DNA from: Deinococcus sp. Arct2-2
GTDB taxonomy: Bacteria > Deinococcota > Deinococci > Deinococcales > Deinococcaceae
Assembly: GCF_004801315.1 (NCBI RefSeq)
Contig: NZ_SSNW01000009.1
Span: forward strand, 1-64,000
Length of the DNA: 64,000 nt
Reading direction: 5' to 3'
Each line of letters opens with the position of its first letter. Positions within the stretch are counted from its first letter, which is position 1. Shown here one piece after another: positions 6,823 to 15,736 of this stretch. Both the position numbers and the translations under genes were made by a program. A model generated the notes under the pieces. It ran no database searches, was not told where the DNA came from, and saw only the letters and a program-made list of their open reading frames with translations.

Positions 6823-8718
6823 ATGATCCCCCCGAATCAAATAGAAACTGCTTTTGAGTCGGGGAATTACCGGTCTGTCATCACACTTGCCGCCGAATTG
6901 CAGCAAATGGGTGCTGCCACTTGGCGCATGTTGGGATTGTCACATCTTCGCCTACGGGAGTTCGAGATAGCTGAGACACCGTTAACCCGAGCTTCAATCT
7001 TGGGTGACCCCGAGGCCATGATTGAACTGGGCAATCTGATGCGACTGATGGGACGCTTTGAGGAGGCAGCGCAGCATTTTGCCCAGTTGGGGCCGATGCC
7101 TGCTGGAGAACTGAGTTTACGCCTTCAGCGGTGGTGGGGAACCACTGAATTTCAGATGGGTCATGTGGATTCCGGATTGGCCCGCTGTGAAAAAGCTTGG
7201 CATGGTTATATTTCGCTGGGCGATGATGAATTGACTGGGCGAATCACTCAAACATTGGCGCAGATGTATAGCGTGCTTGGGAATGTCTCCCGCGCCCTAC
7301 AGCTTAATAAAGAGGCTCTGAGGGTCTTGAGTGTTGACCCAGTTCCTTATCCACGTCTATCTACTTTGCAGAGCATCGCCACTATTTATATAGAAGCGAG
7401 ACTCTTTGAAGAAGCTGAGATCTATGTTAAAGAGGCGAGACAAATTCTTTCTAATCCAGAATACTATTCTGATCAATGGATGATTTTGGTACTTACCAAT
7501 GAAGCGGATATTTACCGTTTGAAGGGAAATAGCCAACGTACTTTGGGAGCATTGTTAGAGCTTCGCGACTTGGTCGACGGGTCGGGCGATCATGAAGTCA
7601 GGATTTGGGTCGCTTCACGCCTCGCCGAGTTTCACAGTGAGCAGGGGCAATTTGGGCGGGCGCTGGAAGCCCTCCACGCTGGCATAGACGCTGGCGAGGA
7701 GTTGCCTGCTGCGCTTTTGGTGACACGCGGCGTGGTGTTCCGGCGGCGCGGGCAAGTCGAACTGGCCCTGCTGGATTTCGAGGCGGCCTTGCCTGCTGTG
7801 CGCGAATCGGGCGACTCGCATCTGCTGACGCGCACGCTGCTGCACCTGTCGGATTCGTTGCGGCGGGCGGGAAGAGGGCAGGAATCGGTGGAAGTGCTGC
7901 GTGAGGGACTGGAACGCCTGCTACAAGACAAGGACAAAGCCCGTTTCCGGCCCGACTTGGAGGAACTGAGCGAGCTGACCCACAGCGCCATGTTGGAACC
8001 CGACGTGGCTCCGTTTATGGAAGCGGTGATTGAAAAAATTGCGACCCTGACGGGCAGTGTGCCGCTGGACGAAGAACGCCTGACGCACGCCCAAGTGGAA
8101 ACGCTAGGCCGAACCCGCGTGGTGGTCAGTGGGCAACCGGTGGCCCTGACCCTGCACGGCAGCGCCCTGATGCTGGTGTATTTGGCACGGCATCCGGGAC
8201 GCACGCGCCAAGAAATCCAACTGGATCTGTACCCCGACAAAGACCCGGTGGCCGGATCGAACTACATTCGAAGCGTGATTCGGGAACTGCGGGAGGCGCT
8301 GGGCAAGGGCGCAGTGGTTCACGCGGGGCCGCACAATATGCCGCGCTACTCGCTGGGGCCGGGCATCAGCCTGACCATAGACGTGCTGGAAGTGGAGCAA
8401 GCCCTAGAGCGCGGCGATATGGCCCGGATGCTGGCGCTGTACCGGGGGCCGTTCCTGAAAACCATCACCGACAGCGAATGGGCCGACGATTTGCGCGAGC
8501 AACTGCAACGGGCCGTGACGGGGGCCATTCGCGGCCAAATGCGTCGGGCGCGGGAAGCGGGCGATCTGAAACGCGCCCTGCTGCTGGCGAACCAACTGCT
8601 GCGCGTAGACCCCTACGACCCCGAAGTGCTGGTAGAGCGGGTGGAAGTGGCGCGTGGGGTGGCTTCGCCGCAAGAAATCGCCCGCTATGTGGTGGAAATG
8701 CAGCGGATGGGGTCATGA
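6823..8718 (+). CDS. TPR-containing SARP/BTAD-type transcriptional regulator
   Basis: A 631-residue regulator. Residues 1-400 are helical repeats of TPR type (W-R-M-L-G-L-S-H-L-R-L-R-E-F-E-I-A near 27-43 and several later repeats). Residues about 420-500 form a winged-helix DNA-binding domain like those of OmpR/SARP proteins (L-H-G-S-A-L-M-L-V-Y-L-A-R-H-P-G-R-T-R through S-N-Y-I-R-S-V-I-R-E-L-R), and 505-631 match a bacterial transcriptional activation (BTAD) domain. The usual SARP order (DNA-binding first, TPR last) is rearranged, as in some MalT-like regulators. ATG at 6823 has GAGGTG 7 nt upstream. Roughly the first 260 codons are clearly more AT-rich than the rest, as if the sensor half was exchanged. 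TPR domains of RRNPP regulators bind peptides, and a repeat-peptide gene is divergent from this one. Confidence 0.75.
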   Translation: MIPPNQIETAFESGNYRSVITLAAELQQMGAATWRMLGLSHLRLREFEIAETPLTRASILGDPEAMIELGNLMRLMGRFEEAAQHFAQLGPMPAGELSLRLQRWWGTTEFQMGHVDSGLARCEKAWHGYISLGDDELTGRITQTLAQMYSVLGNVSRALQLNKEALRVLSVDPVPYPRLSTLQSIATIYIEARLFEEAEIYVKEARQILSNPEYYSDQWMILVLTNEADIYRLKGNSQRTLGALLELRDLVDGSGDHEVRIWVASRLAEFHSEQGQFGRALEALHAGIDAGEELPAALLVTRGVVFRRRGQVELALLDFEAALPAVRESGDSHLLTRTLLHLSDSLRRAGRGQESVEVLREGLERLLQDKDKARFRPDLEELSELTHSAMLEPDVAPFMEAVIEKIATLTGSVPLDEERLTHAQVETLGRTRVVVSGQPVALTLHGSALMLVYLARHPGRTRQEIQLDLYPDKDPVAGSNYIRSVIRELREALGKGAVVHAGPHNMPRYSLGPGISLTIDVLEVEQALERGDMARMLALYRGPFLKTITDSEWADDLREQLQRAVTGAIRGQMRRAREAGDLKRALLLANQLLRVDPYDPEVLVERVEVARGVASPQEIARYVVEMQRMGS

Positions 8719-8842
8719 GATGAGAAGCGGTAAGTGGTCAGTAGTGAGTGGGAAAGGCGTGGTGGCCGTACAATCCTAGCTTGAGGTAAGCACTGAAACC
8801 TTAAAACGGTGCCACCGACACGCGCCTAGCCCCCAAACCGCG

Positions 8843-8848
8843 TAGCCT
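8843..8848 (+). promoter_or_regulatory. -10 box TAGCCT, leaderless NUDIX gene
   Basis: TAGCCT ends 6 nt before the ATG at 8855, and no ribosome site precedes that ATG. Confidence 0.45.
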
Positions 8849-8854
8849 GAGTGC

Positions 8855-9478
8855 ATGACGGGCGACGGACACGGAGAAGGCAGCAGCGACACCACCACGC
8901 ACGCCAACTGGCCCACGTTGGTGCCCGATGAAGCGCAGCCTTGGCACACGCTGGAATCGCGGGAATTGGTGCCGGGGCCGCGTTCGGTGGTACTTGACCG
9001 GGTAGATATGGGCGGCGGGCTGGAGGGCCAGTATCAGTACCGTCCACGCGGCCCACGCGCCATTTTCGTGCTGCCTATTACGGCGGCGGGCGAGGGCGTG
9101 CTGATCCGGCAATACCGCTACCCGCTGCGGGCCACCGTGTGGGAAGTGGTGGCGGGCGGGGTAGAGCGCGGCGAGGAGTTGCACGCGGCAGCCGTGCGCG
9201 AACTGCGCGAGGAGGTGGGCGGCGTGGCAACCGAGTGGGTAGCTTTGCCGGGGTTTTATCCTCAACCCAGCATCAGCGGCGTCATTTTTTATCCGTTTCT
9301 GGCACTGGGGGTTGCTCTGGGCGACACGGCCCACGAAGAAACTGAAGTCATCGAGCGCGTGGTCATGCCCTTGCCCGACATTTACGCGCTGCTGGAGGCG
9401 GGCCAGATTCTAGACGGCCCCAGTAGCCTGACGCTGTGGCACTCGCGGCGGCTCTTGCAGGAGCGCGGGCTTCTTTGA
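8855..9478 (+). CDS. NUDIX hydrolase (ADP-ribose pyrophosphatase-like)
   Basis: A 207-residue NUDIX protein expected to cleave a nucleoside diphosphate linked to another moiety; the size and the [17 protein letters not shown] motif just before the box point to ADP-sugar pyrophosphatases. The complete NUDIX box (G-x5-E-x7-R-E-x-x-E-E-x-G) spans about residues 100-122. Metal-binding E-E-V-G is intact. It overlaps the next gene by 4 bp (TTGA). Deinococcus genomes are known to carry many NUDIX proteins; the substrate of this one cannot be assigned. Confidence 0.82.
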   Translation: MTGDGHGEGSSDTTTHANWPTLVPDEAQPWHTLESRELVPGPRSVVLDRVDMGGGLEGQYQYRPRGPRAIFVLPITAAGEGVLIRQYRYPLRATVWEVVAGGVERGEELHAAAVRELREEVGGVATEWVALPGFYPQPSISGVIFYPFLALGVALGDTAHEETEVIERVVMPLPDIYALLEAGQILDGPSSLTLWHSRRLLQERGLL

Positions 9479-10110
9479 GCGTAGAGTTACAACTTCCTGA
9501 CCTGCCGCCCCCGTTCTCCACGCTGGCTGCCCCGCACCGCCACAGCGCCGTGATTGAAGGCAGCGAATTCTTGGCCTTTGCCGAACGCGCCGACTCGCCG
9601 CCGGAAGCGTTGGCACAGTTAGCGGCGCTGCGTACCCGTTACCCCGATGCCACGCACCACTGCTGGGCCTACCAGATCGGCCCGCTGTACCGCTTCAGCG
9701 ATGACGGTGAACCGGGCGGCACGGCGGGCGCACCCATGTTGCGGGCTATAGGCGGGCAGGGCGTAGACCGCGTGATGGTGGTAGTCGTGCGCTATTACGG
9801 CGGCACCAAACTGGGTACAGGCGGGCTGGTGCGGGCGTATGGCGGCACGGCGGCAGAGTGCCTGAGAACCGCCCCGCGTGTGCTGGTGCGCGGGCGCGTG
9901 ACCCTGCGCGTGGGCGTGGGCTTTGGGCATCTCAGCGCCCTGTATCACCTGTTGGGCAGCGTGGACGCCGTGCGGGGCGAGGAAGAATTCACGGCGGCGG
10001 GCGTGCTGCTGCCGGTCAGCCTGTACCCCGAAGATGCGCCCGCTTTTGCACAGGCGATGAGGGACGCGACGAGTGGAGGGGCAACGGTGGCGGTGGTGGA
10101 TTCAGTTTAA
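9475..10110 (+). CDS. IMPACT / YigZ family protein
   Basis: About 211 residues. The N-terminal UPF0029 domain shows the family signature: H-H-C-W-A-Y-Q-I-G, then [16 protein letters not shown], then [20 protein letters not shown], all within residues 55-120. A DUF1949-like ferredoxin fold follows. The eukaryotic relative IMPACT modulates GCN2; the bacterial role is unclear. I chose the TTG at 9475 because it overlaps the NUDIX stop as TTGA and gives a family-like start; a GTG at 9436 would add 13 low-complexity residues. Confidence 0.82.
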   Translation: MSVELQLPDLPPPFSTLAAPHRHSAVIEGSEFLAFAERADSPPEALAQLAALRTRYPDATHHCWAYQIGPLYRFSDDGEPGGTAGAPMLRAIGGQGVDRVMVVVVRYYGGTKLGTGGLVRAYGGTAAECLRTAPRVLVRGRVTLRVGVGFGHLSALYHLLGSVDAVRGEEEFTAAGVLLPVSLYPEDAPAFAQAMRDATSGGATVAVVDSV

Positions 10111-10112
10111 GC

Positions 10113-10225
10113 CGCGTGTAAACCCCCCGTTGCTGGCGCAACGCCCCCCCTTGAGGTGAGGACAACAGCAGTTGCGCTCCCCTTTAAGGGGGGCTGGCTG
10201 CAAAGCAGACTGGGGGTTTACACGC
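10113..10225 (-). repeat. MITE-like palindromic intergenic element, copy 1
   Basis: The ends are inverted copies (GTGTAAACCCCC and GGGGGTTTACAC). Internally, blocks of GCAACGCCCCCC, TGAGGACAACAGC and GCTCCCCTTTAAGGGGGGCTGGC recur in the copies at 13526-13641 and 27697-27824. This copy runs in the opposite direction to those two. No coding capacity. Confidence 0.8.
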
Positions 10226-10256
10226 AGCGTCACTCCGGCTCTGATCCGGCACGCTC

Positions 10257-10262
10257 TACACT
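10257..10262 (+). promoter_or_regulatory. -10 box TACACT, leaderless ispF
   Basis: TACACT ends 6 nt before the ispF ATG; no ribosome site lies between. Confidence 0.45.
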
Positions 10263-10268
10263 CCCCCC

Positions 10269-10760
10269 ATGACCCATTCCCACACTCTCCCCTACCGCAT
10301 CGGATTTGGCGAAGATGCCCACCGACTTTCTGGGGGCCGCCCGCTGATTTTGGGTGGTGTGCCGATTCCCAACGCCGAAAAGGGTGCGGTGGCCCACAGC
10401 GACGGAGACGCCGTGCTGCACGCGCTGGCCGACGCCCTCTTGTCCGGCCTCGCGCTGGGCGACATCGGGCAGTATTTCCCCGACACCGACGCGGCACACA
10501 AGGGGCTGGATTCGGCGGTGATCGTGGCGCGGGCGCTGGAATTGGTGCGGGAGCGGGGCTACGTACCTGCAAACGTTGCGCTGGTGGTTACGCTAGACCG
10601 GCCCAAGCTGGGGCCGCTGCGGGCCGCCATCGCGCAGAATGTGGCGCTGCTGCTCGGCCTGCCCGAATCGGAGGTGGGCGTGAGCTTCAAAACGTCGGAA
10701 GGGTTGGCCCCGGAGCATGTGCAAACGCGGGTCACACTGCTGCTGGTGCGCTCTGCATGA
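10269..10760 (+). CDS. ispF: 2-C-methyl-D-erythritol 2,4-cyclodiphosphate synthase
   Basis: Catalyses the cyclisation step of the non-mevalonate isoprenoid pathway, releasing CMP; this pathway supplies carotenoid precursors in Deinococcus. The 163-residue length is normal. Visible signatures: G-F-G-E-D-A-H-R-L at residues 12-20 (zinc ligands D16 and H18), [15 protein letters not shown] near 41-55, [10 protein letters not shown], and K-T-S-E-G-L near the C terminus. The stop overlaps the trmL start by 4 bp. Confidence 0.93.
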   Translation: MTHSHTLPYRIGFGEDAHRLSGGRPLILGGVPIPNAEKGAVAHSDGDAVLHALADALLSGLALGDIGQYFPDTDAAHKGLDSAVIVARALELVRERGYVPANVALVVTLDRPKLGPLRAAIAQNVALLLGLPESEVGVSFKTSEGLAPEHVQTRVTLLLVRSA

Positions 10761-11233
10761 CCGCCGCCGAACCCGCCACGCCGCTCCTACACGTCGTCCT
10801 CTTCGAGCCGGAGAAGGCTGGGAACGTGGGTAACGTGGCCCGCACCTGCTCGGTGTTGGGGGCCACGTTGCACCTGATCCGGCCTTTCGGGTTCCATCTG
10901 CACGACCGCGAATTCAGGCGGGCCGTGATGGACTACATGGAAGGCGTGGCTCTGCACGAACACGCCAACTGGACGGCATTTGCGGCTACCTTGCCGCCCG
11001 GTGCGCGGGTCTGGGCTTTCAGTACACACGGCACGCAACTGCACACGCAAGCAGGCTTCCGGCGCGGCGATTATCTGCTGTTCGGCCCCGAATCGCGCGG
11101 CCTGCCCGTATGGCTGCGCGACGCGTTGCCCCGGCTCAAGCTGCCCCAACCCGGCGGGGGCCGCAGCCTGAATTTGGCGGTGGCGGCAGGCATCGCGGCG
11201 TTCGAGGCGGGGCGGCAGATCGAGGGGTGGTGA
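10757..11233 (+). CDS. trmL: tRNA (cytidine/uridine-34-2'-O)-methyltransferase, SPOUT family
   Basis: A 158-residue SpoU/TrmH-class SPOUT methyltransferase of TrmL size. Motifs: the [10 protein letters not shown] loop (about residues 24-33), [11 protein letters not shown] with the SAM knot, and the C-terminal [11 protein letters not shown]. TrmL methylates the wobble ribose of tRNA-Leu isoacceptors in other bacteria. The start ATG overlaps the ispF stop (ATGA), indicating coupled translation. Confidence 0.87.
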   Translation: MTAAEPATPLLHVVLFEPEKAGNVGNVARTCSVLGATLHLIRPFGFHLHDREFRRAVMDYMEGVALHEHANWTAFAATLPPGARVWAFSTHGTQLHTQAGFRRGDYLLFGPESRGLPVWLRDALPRLKLPQPGGGRSLNLAVAAGIAAFEAGRQIEGW

Positions 11234-11284
11234 GGGTGCTGTGTCTAAGGGTCTAAGGCAAAGATTCCAACTCTAATCTAAGCA

Positions 11285-11343
11285 TTTGCCCTCTCCACCT
11301 GTGGGAGAGGGGCGCTGTGAAACAGCGGGGTGAGGGGGCCACC
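11285..11343 (-). repeat. Dispersed GGTGGCCCCCTCACCCCGCTG repeat, copy A
   Basis: On the minus strand this is nearly the same 59-bp sequence as 63819-63877: two small stems around CAGCG/CGCTG and CCCTCTCCC. It is flanked by TTAGACCC-type words (11366-11410). Confidence 0.7.
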
Positions 11344-11457
11344 CAGAACACCACCGCCCCAGCACCTTAGACCCTAGACTCTTATACCCTTCGACACAGC
11401 ACCCTTAGACCAAGCCCTAGCAACGTTACAGACCACTCGTCCTTTTGCCCCTCGGCA

Positions 11458-11463
11458 TAAAGT
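11458..11463 (+). promoter_or_regulatory. -10 box TAAAGT, leaderless aminopeptidase gene
   Basis: TAAAGT ends 6 nt before the ATG at 11470. Confidence 0.45.
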
Positions 11464-11469
11464 AGCCCT

Positions 11470-12750
11470 ATGTCTTCTCCTGCCCCGTCTACCCCCGACT
11501 TTGAAGCCAAGCTTGCCCGCTACGCCGACCTGCTGGTGCGCGTGGGCGTGGGCTTGACCGCTGGCGGCAAGGTGCGAATAGGTGCGCCTGTAGAGGCCGC
11601 CGCCTTTGCCCGGTTGGTGCAACGGGCCGCCTACCGCGCCGGGGCGCTGGATGCCCGCGTGGTGTACGGCGACGCGCACACCGATTTGGCGCTGTACGAA
11701 GACGGCAGCGATGAGGCGGTGGCCTTCCTTCCCGCGTGGCAAGCGCAGGAGCGGGAAGCGATGGTGGCCGATGGGTACGCCTTTATCGGCATTCTGGGGG
11801 ACGATCCGTCGCTGTTGGCGGGCGTAGACGGGGGCCGGGTGGCACGGCGCAGCAAAGCTTTAGCGCAGGCGTTTCAGAAGGTCAGCGAGGCGTCAGGCAA
11901 CTTTGAGGTGAGCTGGACGGTGGCGGCCATTGCCACCCCGGCTTGGGCGCGGGCTGTGTTTCCCGACCTGCCCGAAGCCGAAGCGGTGGCCCGCCTCTGG
12001 GACGACATTTTTGCCGTGACCCGCGTGGACACACCTGACCCGGTGGGCGCGTGGCAGACGCATTTGGCAGGCCTGCAAGCCCGCACGGATCGCCTGAACG
12101 AGCAGCGTTTTACAGCTCTGCACTTTCTGGACACACACAGTCAGGGAGAACTCGGCACCGACCTCACCGTAGGACTGGCCGATGGACACTTCTGGCAGGG
12201 CGGCGCAGAGCGGGCCAAAAACGGCGTGCTGGGCGTGCCGAACTTTCCTACCGACGAGGTGTTTACGGCCCCGCATAAAGACCGCGTGGACGGCGTGGCG
12301 GTCGCCAGCAAACCCTTGAGCGTGCGCGGGCAACTGGTGGAAGGCATCCGGGTGAGGTTCGAGGGGGGCCGCGCCGTAGAAGTGAGCGCCACACGCGGCG
12401 AAGACACCCTGCGTCAATTGATCGCCACCGACGAGGGCGCGGCCCGCTTGGGCGAAGTGGCGCTGGTTCCCGCAAGTGCGCCTGTGGCCCGCACCGGAAC
12501 GCTGTTTCTTAACACGCTGTTTGACGAAAACGCGGCCAGCCACATTGCGCTGGGGCGCGCCTACCCCACCACCATTCGGCCTGACCTGATCGGGGGTACG
12601 GAATCCGCAACCTATTTTGCCGACTTGGGCGGCAATCACAGCCTGATTCACGTGGACTGGATGATCGGTAGCCCCGGCATGAACGTGGACGGCGTGCGTG
12701 CAGACGGCAGCCGCGAAGCACTCATGCGGGACGGGGAGTGGGTGATTTAA
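11470..12750 (+). CDS. M29-family aminopeptidase (AmpS/aminopeptidase T-like)
   Basis: A 426-residue cytoplasmic metallo-aminopeptidase. The N-terminal half matches the M29 lead ([14 protein letters not shown], residues 15-28). The C-terminal half has the metal-ligand clusters: [11 protein letters not shown] near residue 260, H-I-A-L-G-R-A-Y-P near 360, and H-V-D-W-M-I-G-S near 395. It is expected to trim N-terminal residues from peptides. Alone, on a leaderless promoter. Length and motifs are normal. Confidence 0.87.
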   Translation: MSSPAPSTPDFEAKLARYADLLVRVGVGLTAGGKVRIGAPVEAAAFARLVQRAAYRAGALDARVVYGDAHTDLALYEDGSDEAVAFLPAWQAQEREAMVADGYAFIGILGDDPSLLAGVDGGRVARRSKALAQAFQKVSEASGNFEVSWTVAAIATPAWARAVFPDLPEAEAVARLWDDIFAVTRVDTPDPVGAWQTHLAGLQARTDRLNEQRFTALHFLDTHSQGELGTDLTVGLADGHFWQGGAERAKNGVLGVPNFPTDEVFTAPHKDRVDGVAVASKPLSVRGQLVEGIRVRFEGGRAVEVSATRGEDTLRQLIATDEGAARLGEVALVPASAPVARTGTLFLNTLFDENAASHIALGRAYPTTIRPDLIGGTESATYFADLGGNHSLIHVDWMIGSPGMNVDGVRADGSREALMRDGEWVI

Positions 12751-12833
12751 AAAGTCGTAGACCTTACGAACTCAAATGTCAAACCCCCGGTTTTCTTCAT
12801 CATCCTAAAAGCCGACTGTGTGACTAGGCCCGC

Positions 12834-12839
12834 TACAAT
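12834..12839 (+). promoter_or_regulatory. -10 box TACAAT, leaderless cyclophilin gene
   Basis: TACAAT, one base from the TATAAT consensus, ends 6 nt before the ATG at 12846. Confidence 0.5.
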
Positions 12840-12845
12840 GCCCGC

Positions 12846-13427
12846 ATGAGCGACGCTTACACCGACCTGCCCCAAGGCTTTACCGCAACACCCGAACTCA
12901 GCGCCGAGCGTCAGATCAAGTTTTCTGCGGCCCCCGAACTCGGAGACGGCATCGAACCCGGCAAGGACTACCGCGCCGTGCTGGACACCAGCAAAGGCCG
13001 CCTGATCGTCGACTTGTTTGCCGACGACGCCCCCGTGACCGTCAACTCCTTCGCCTACTTGCTGCGTCATCACTACTACGACGGCATCAAGTTTCACCGC
13101 GTCATCGACGGCTTTATGGCGCAGGCGGGCGACCCCACCGGCACGGGCAGCGGCGGCCCCGGCTACGACTTTGAAGACGAATTCGGCAGCGACCACCGCC
13201 ACGACGGAAAAGGCGTGCTGAGCATGGCGAACCGTGGCCCCGGCACCAACGGTAGCCAGTTTTTCGTGACCTTTACCGCCACGCCCCACCTGAACGGCAA
13301 GCACACCGTGTTTGGCCGCATCGTTGAAGGGCTGGACGTGCTAGATCGCCTCACCCGCATTCAGCCCGGCTACCCCGGCACGCCCGACATCATCGAAAAG
13401 GCGTTTTTGATCGAGCGAAGCCAGTAA
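12846..13427 (+). CDS. Peptidyl-prolyl cis-trans isomerase, cyclophilin type
   Basis: A 193-residue cytoplasmic cyclophilin with no signal peptide. Signatures: [19 protein letters not shown] with the catalytic Arg, [18 protein letters not shown], then [20 protein letters not shown] and [10 protein letters not shown]. About 45 extra N-terminal residues precede the domain. Assists folding at proline bonds. Confidence 0.93.
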   Translation: MSDAYTDLPQGFTATPELSAERQIKFSAAPELGDGIEPGKDYRAVLDTSKGRLIVDLFADDAPVTVNSFAYLLRHHYYDGIKFHRVIDGFMAQAGDPTGTGSGGPGYDFEDEFGSDHRHDGKGVLSMANRGPGTNGSQFFVTFTATPHLNGKHTVFGRIVEGLDVLDRLTRIQPGYPGTPDIIEKAFLIERSQ

Positions 13428-13480
13428 GACCGCTCGTGGTGAATACGAACAGATAACAGATTGATTGTGGAGGGTGGATC

Positions 13481-13517
13481 GTAGATCGTGGGCAACTGCG
13501 ACTACGATCTACTTTTT
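13481..13517 (+). terminator. Rho-independent terminator after the cyclophilin gene
   Basis: GTAGATCGT (13481-13489) pairs with ACGATCTAC (13504-13512) and is followed by TTTTT. The arms are the same GTAGATCGT words seen in the inverted repeat at 3549-3601. Confidence 0.7.
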
Positions 13518-13525
13518 GTGTTGCA

Positions 13526-13641
13526 GCCGCGTGTAAACCCCCCAGTCTGCTTCGCAGCCAGCCCCCCTTAAAGGGGAGCGCAAAAGCTGTTGTCCTCCCC
13601 TCTAAGGGGGGGCGTTGCGCCAGCAACGGGGGGGTTCACGC
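13526..13641 (+). repeat. MITE-like palindromic intergenic element, copy 2
   Basis: Begins GCCGCGTGTAAACCCCCC and ends GGGGGGGTTCACGC, with the same internal blocks as copy 1 in opposite orientation. It ends about 29 bp before the phosphatase start and so may supply or interrupt its promoter. Confidence 0.8.
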
Positions 13642-13669
13642 ATAACCCCAAACGCCCCACAATACCCAC

Positions 13670-14173
13670 ATGACCCCTCCCGCTCCCCTGCGCGTTCTCG
13701 CCCTGTGCCTCGGCAATATCTGCCGTTCTCCAGTGGCCGAGGCATTGCTGAGGCGGGAATTGGCCGCCGCCGGGGTGGAGGCTGTGGTGGACAGCGCGGG
13801 CACCGGCGACTGGCACGTGGGCAGGCCCGCCGACCCGCGCAGCATAGACGTGGCGCGGCGGCATGGGCTGAGGCTGAACGGCAAGGCGCGGCAACTGCTT
13901 CGGCGTGATTTTGCCGATTACGACGTGATTCTGGCGATGGATTCCCAAAACGCAGCAGAAGCCCGCGCCCTCGCCGGAACGCCCGGAGCCGCGAGCCGTG
14001 TGCGCCTGATGCGTGACTTTGACCCAATCGCCCCCGGCGCAGACGTGCCCGATCCGTATATGGGCGGCAAAGCGGGCTTCGAGAGCATGTTCGAGATGCT
14101 GGAACGCAGCGCCAAAGAGTTTGCGAGGCAGGCCGCCGCGCCGGAAGCCGAGGCCCAAGCTGACCGAATCTGA
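13670..14173 (+). CDS. Low-molecular-weight protein-tyrosine phosphatase
   Basis: A 167-residue cytoplasmic phosphatase. The catalytic loop C-L-G-N-I-C-R-S holds Cys13 and Arg19 (C-x5-R), and D-P-Y-M-G-G near residue 124 supplies the general acid Asp. In bacteria these enzymes dephosphorylate tyrosine kinases and other proteins. The start lies just beyond a MITE-like repeat; a weak CACAAT box is 7 nt upstream. Normal length, no oddities. Confidence 0.88.
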   Translation: MTPPAPLRVLALCLGNICRSPVAEALLRRELAAAGVEAVVDSAGTGDWHVGRPADPRSIDVARRHGLRLNGKARQLLRRDFADYDVILAMDSQNAAEARALAGTPGAASRVRLMRDFDPIAPGADVPDPYMGGKAGFESMFEMLERSAKEFARQAAAPEAEAQADRI

Positions 14174-14203
14174 ATGTGAGAGAGAACCGTGAGAGTTACG
14201 CGG

Positions 14204-14209
14204 TAAAGT
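14204..14209 (+). promoter_or_regulatory. -10 box TAAAGT upstream of jag/khpB
   Basis: TAAAGT ends 7 nt before the ATG at 14217. Confidence 0.4.
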
Positions 14210-14216
14210 GTGGATT

Positions 14217-14807
14217 ATGGACAACCGCACGAACCTCGACGACTATCTCGCGGGCTTGGGAATTAGCGAGGCCGACGAGGACGAGGTCACGCCGCCGCCG
14301 CCTGCCCCTGACGCTTCCGTAGACGCTTTGCCCGCCGAGGGCACGCCCAACGAAGACCCTAAAGAAGTGCTGGAACGCTTCCTGAACGCCCTGACCAGCC
14401 GGATGGACGACACCCTGACCGTGTCGGTGCAGCAGGCCGAAGACGCGCTGGAAGCCGAGATTACGGGTGAAAACGCGGCCAAACTCGCGGGGCGCGACGG
14501 GCGGTTGCTTGGGGCTATAGAGGTGATCGCCTACACGGTGCTGGCCAAGCAAGCGGGCCGCAGCGATCTGCGCGTGCGAATTGATGTAGGCGGTTTCCGC
14601 AAACGGCAGGCCGACACCCTGACCAAACTGGCCGAGCGCCTCGCCATTCAAGTCGCCAAAAGCGGCGAAGCGCACGAGCTTCAGCCCATGCCCGCCGCCG
14701 AGCGCCGCGTGATTCACATTGCCCTCAAGGAACACCCGGACGTGATGAGCGAATCGGTGGGCGAAGGTGCCTCCCGCCGCCTGATGATTCGGCCCCGGCA
14801 CGGGTAA
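14217..14807 (+). CDS. Jag/KhpB RNA-binding protein (KH and R3H domains)
   Basis: A 196-residue protein. The first 50 residues are acidic and Pro-rich (a run of P and D/E). A type II KH domain follows ([15 protein letters not shown] replacing the usual GxxG helix-turn-helix), then [16 protein letters not shown] leading into an R3H domain ending R-V-I-H-I-A-L and R-R-L-M-I-R-P. The family (SpoIIIJ-associated Jag, KhpB) binds RNA and influences cell division in Gram-positives. The GTG at 14208 adds only M-W-I; ATG at 14217 is preferred. Confidence 0.85.
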   Translation: MDNRTNLDDYLAGLGISEADEDEVTPPPPAPDASVDALPAEGTPNEDPKEVLERFLNALTSRMDDTLTVSVQQAEDALEAEITGENAAKLAGRDGRLLGAIEVIAYTVLAKQAGRSDLRVRIDVGGFRKRQADTLTKLAERLAIQVAKSGEAHELQPMPAAERRVIHIALKEHPDVMSESVGEGASRRLMIRPRHG

Positions 14808-14825
14808 GGCGCTTCAGGGTTACCG

Positions 14826-15692
14826 TTGTCCAGCATTAAAGCTTGGCAAGTTCAGGCCACCTCACGCTTTGCAGAAGTCGGTTTGCTTTCCCCCCAAACC
14901 GATGCGCGGGAACTGCTGAAATTCGTGCTGAGGCTCGATGATACGGCCCTGTTCCTGTCTTCTGACCGGGAAGTTTCGGAAACTCAGGCGGCGCAACTCT
15001 TAGCCTTGATAGATGCCAGAGCCGCCCGCATACCGCTGCAACATCTGCTGGACGAAGTGGAATGGGGCGGCGTGCGCCTGAAATCGGACGGGCGGGCGCT
15101 GATTCCCCGGCCCGAAACCGAATGGCTGCTGCATTTGGCGCTGGAAGCCCTGCACGGCACAGTCAACCCCCGCGTGCTGGACGTAGGCACAGGCACGGGC
15201 GCACTGGCTCTGGGAATTAAATTTGCCCGCTCCGACGCCGCCGTGACCGCGACCGACATCAGCACGGAGGCTTTGGCCCTGGCACAGGAAAACGCCACGC
15301 TGAACGGGTTGGATGTGCAATTTGTGCAGGCCGACTTATTTCGAGGCATTTCCGGCTCCTTCGATCTAATCGTCAGCAATCCGCCGTACCTGCCCGATAC
15401 CGACCAACACAGCGCCGATCCGGAAGTGCGGCACGATCCCGACTTGGCCCTGTACGCTGGAGCCGATGGCCTGAGCGTGGCGCGGCCCTTGCTGGCGCAG
15501 GTGCGGGCAGTGTTAGCCCAAGCAGGATCAACAGTGGGCGGCGTGTTGCTGCTGGAACTCGACCCCCGCAACGCGCCCACGTTGGCCGCCGAAGCCCGCA
15601 CTTTGGGCGCTGAAGCCGAGGTGTTGCCTGATCTGGCAGGCCGGGAACGCTTTGTGCGGGTCAGTTGGCCCACCCCGGCCCTGAGAACCTGA
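14826..15692 (+). CDS. prmC: Peptide chain release factor N5-glutamine methyltransferase
   Basis: Methylates the Gln of the GGQ motif in release factors RF1 and RF2. The 288-residue protein has the N-terminal helical domain with P-L-Q-H-L-L near residue 60, the SAM loop [11 protein letters not shown] near 119-129, and the diagnostic catalytic S-N-P-P-Y near 183-187. It starts with TTG at 14826, 18 bp after jag, so the two are probably co-transcribed. Confidence 0.9.
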   Translation: MSSIKAWQVQATSRFAEVGLLSPQTDARELLKFVLRLDDTALFLSSDREVSETQAAQLLALIDARAARIPLQHLLDEVEWGGVRLKSDGRALIPRPETEWLLHLALEALHGTVNPRVLDVGTGTGALALGIKFARSDAAVTATDISTEALALAQENATLNGLDVQFVQADLFRGISGSFDLIVSNPPYLPDTDQHSADPEVRHDPDLALYAGADGLSVARPLLAQVRAVLAQAGSTVGGVLLLELDPRNAPTLAAEARTLGAEAEVLPDLAGRERFVRVSWPTPALRT

Positions 15693-15725
15693 CTGATATC
15701 TGAACACCCCGGCTGTTAAATCCCT

Positions 15726-15731
15726 TACAGT
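15726..15731 (+). promoter_or_regulatory. -10 box TACAGT, leaderless small gene
   Basis: TACAGT ends 5 nt before the ATG at 15737. Confidence 0.4.
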
Positions 15732-15736
15732 GAGGC

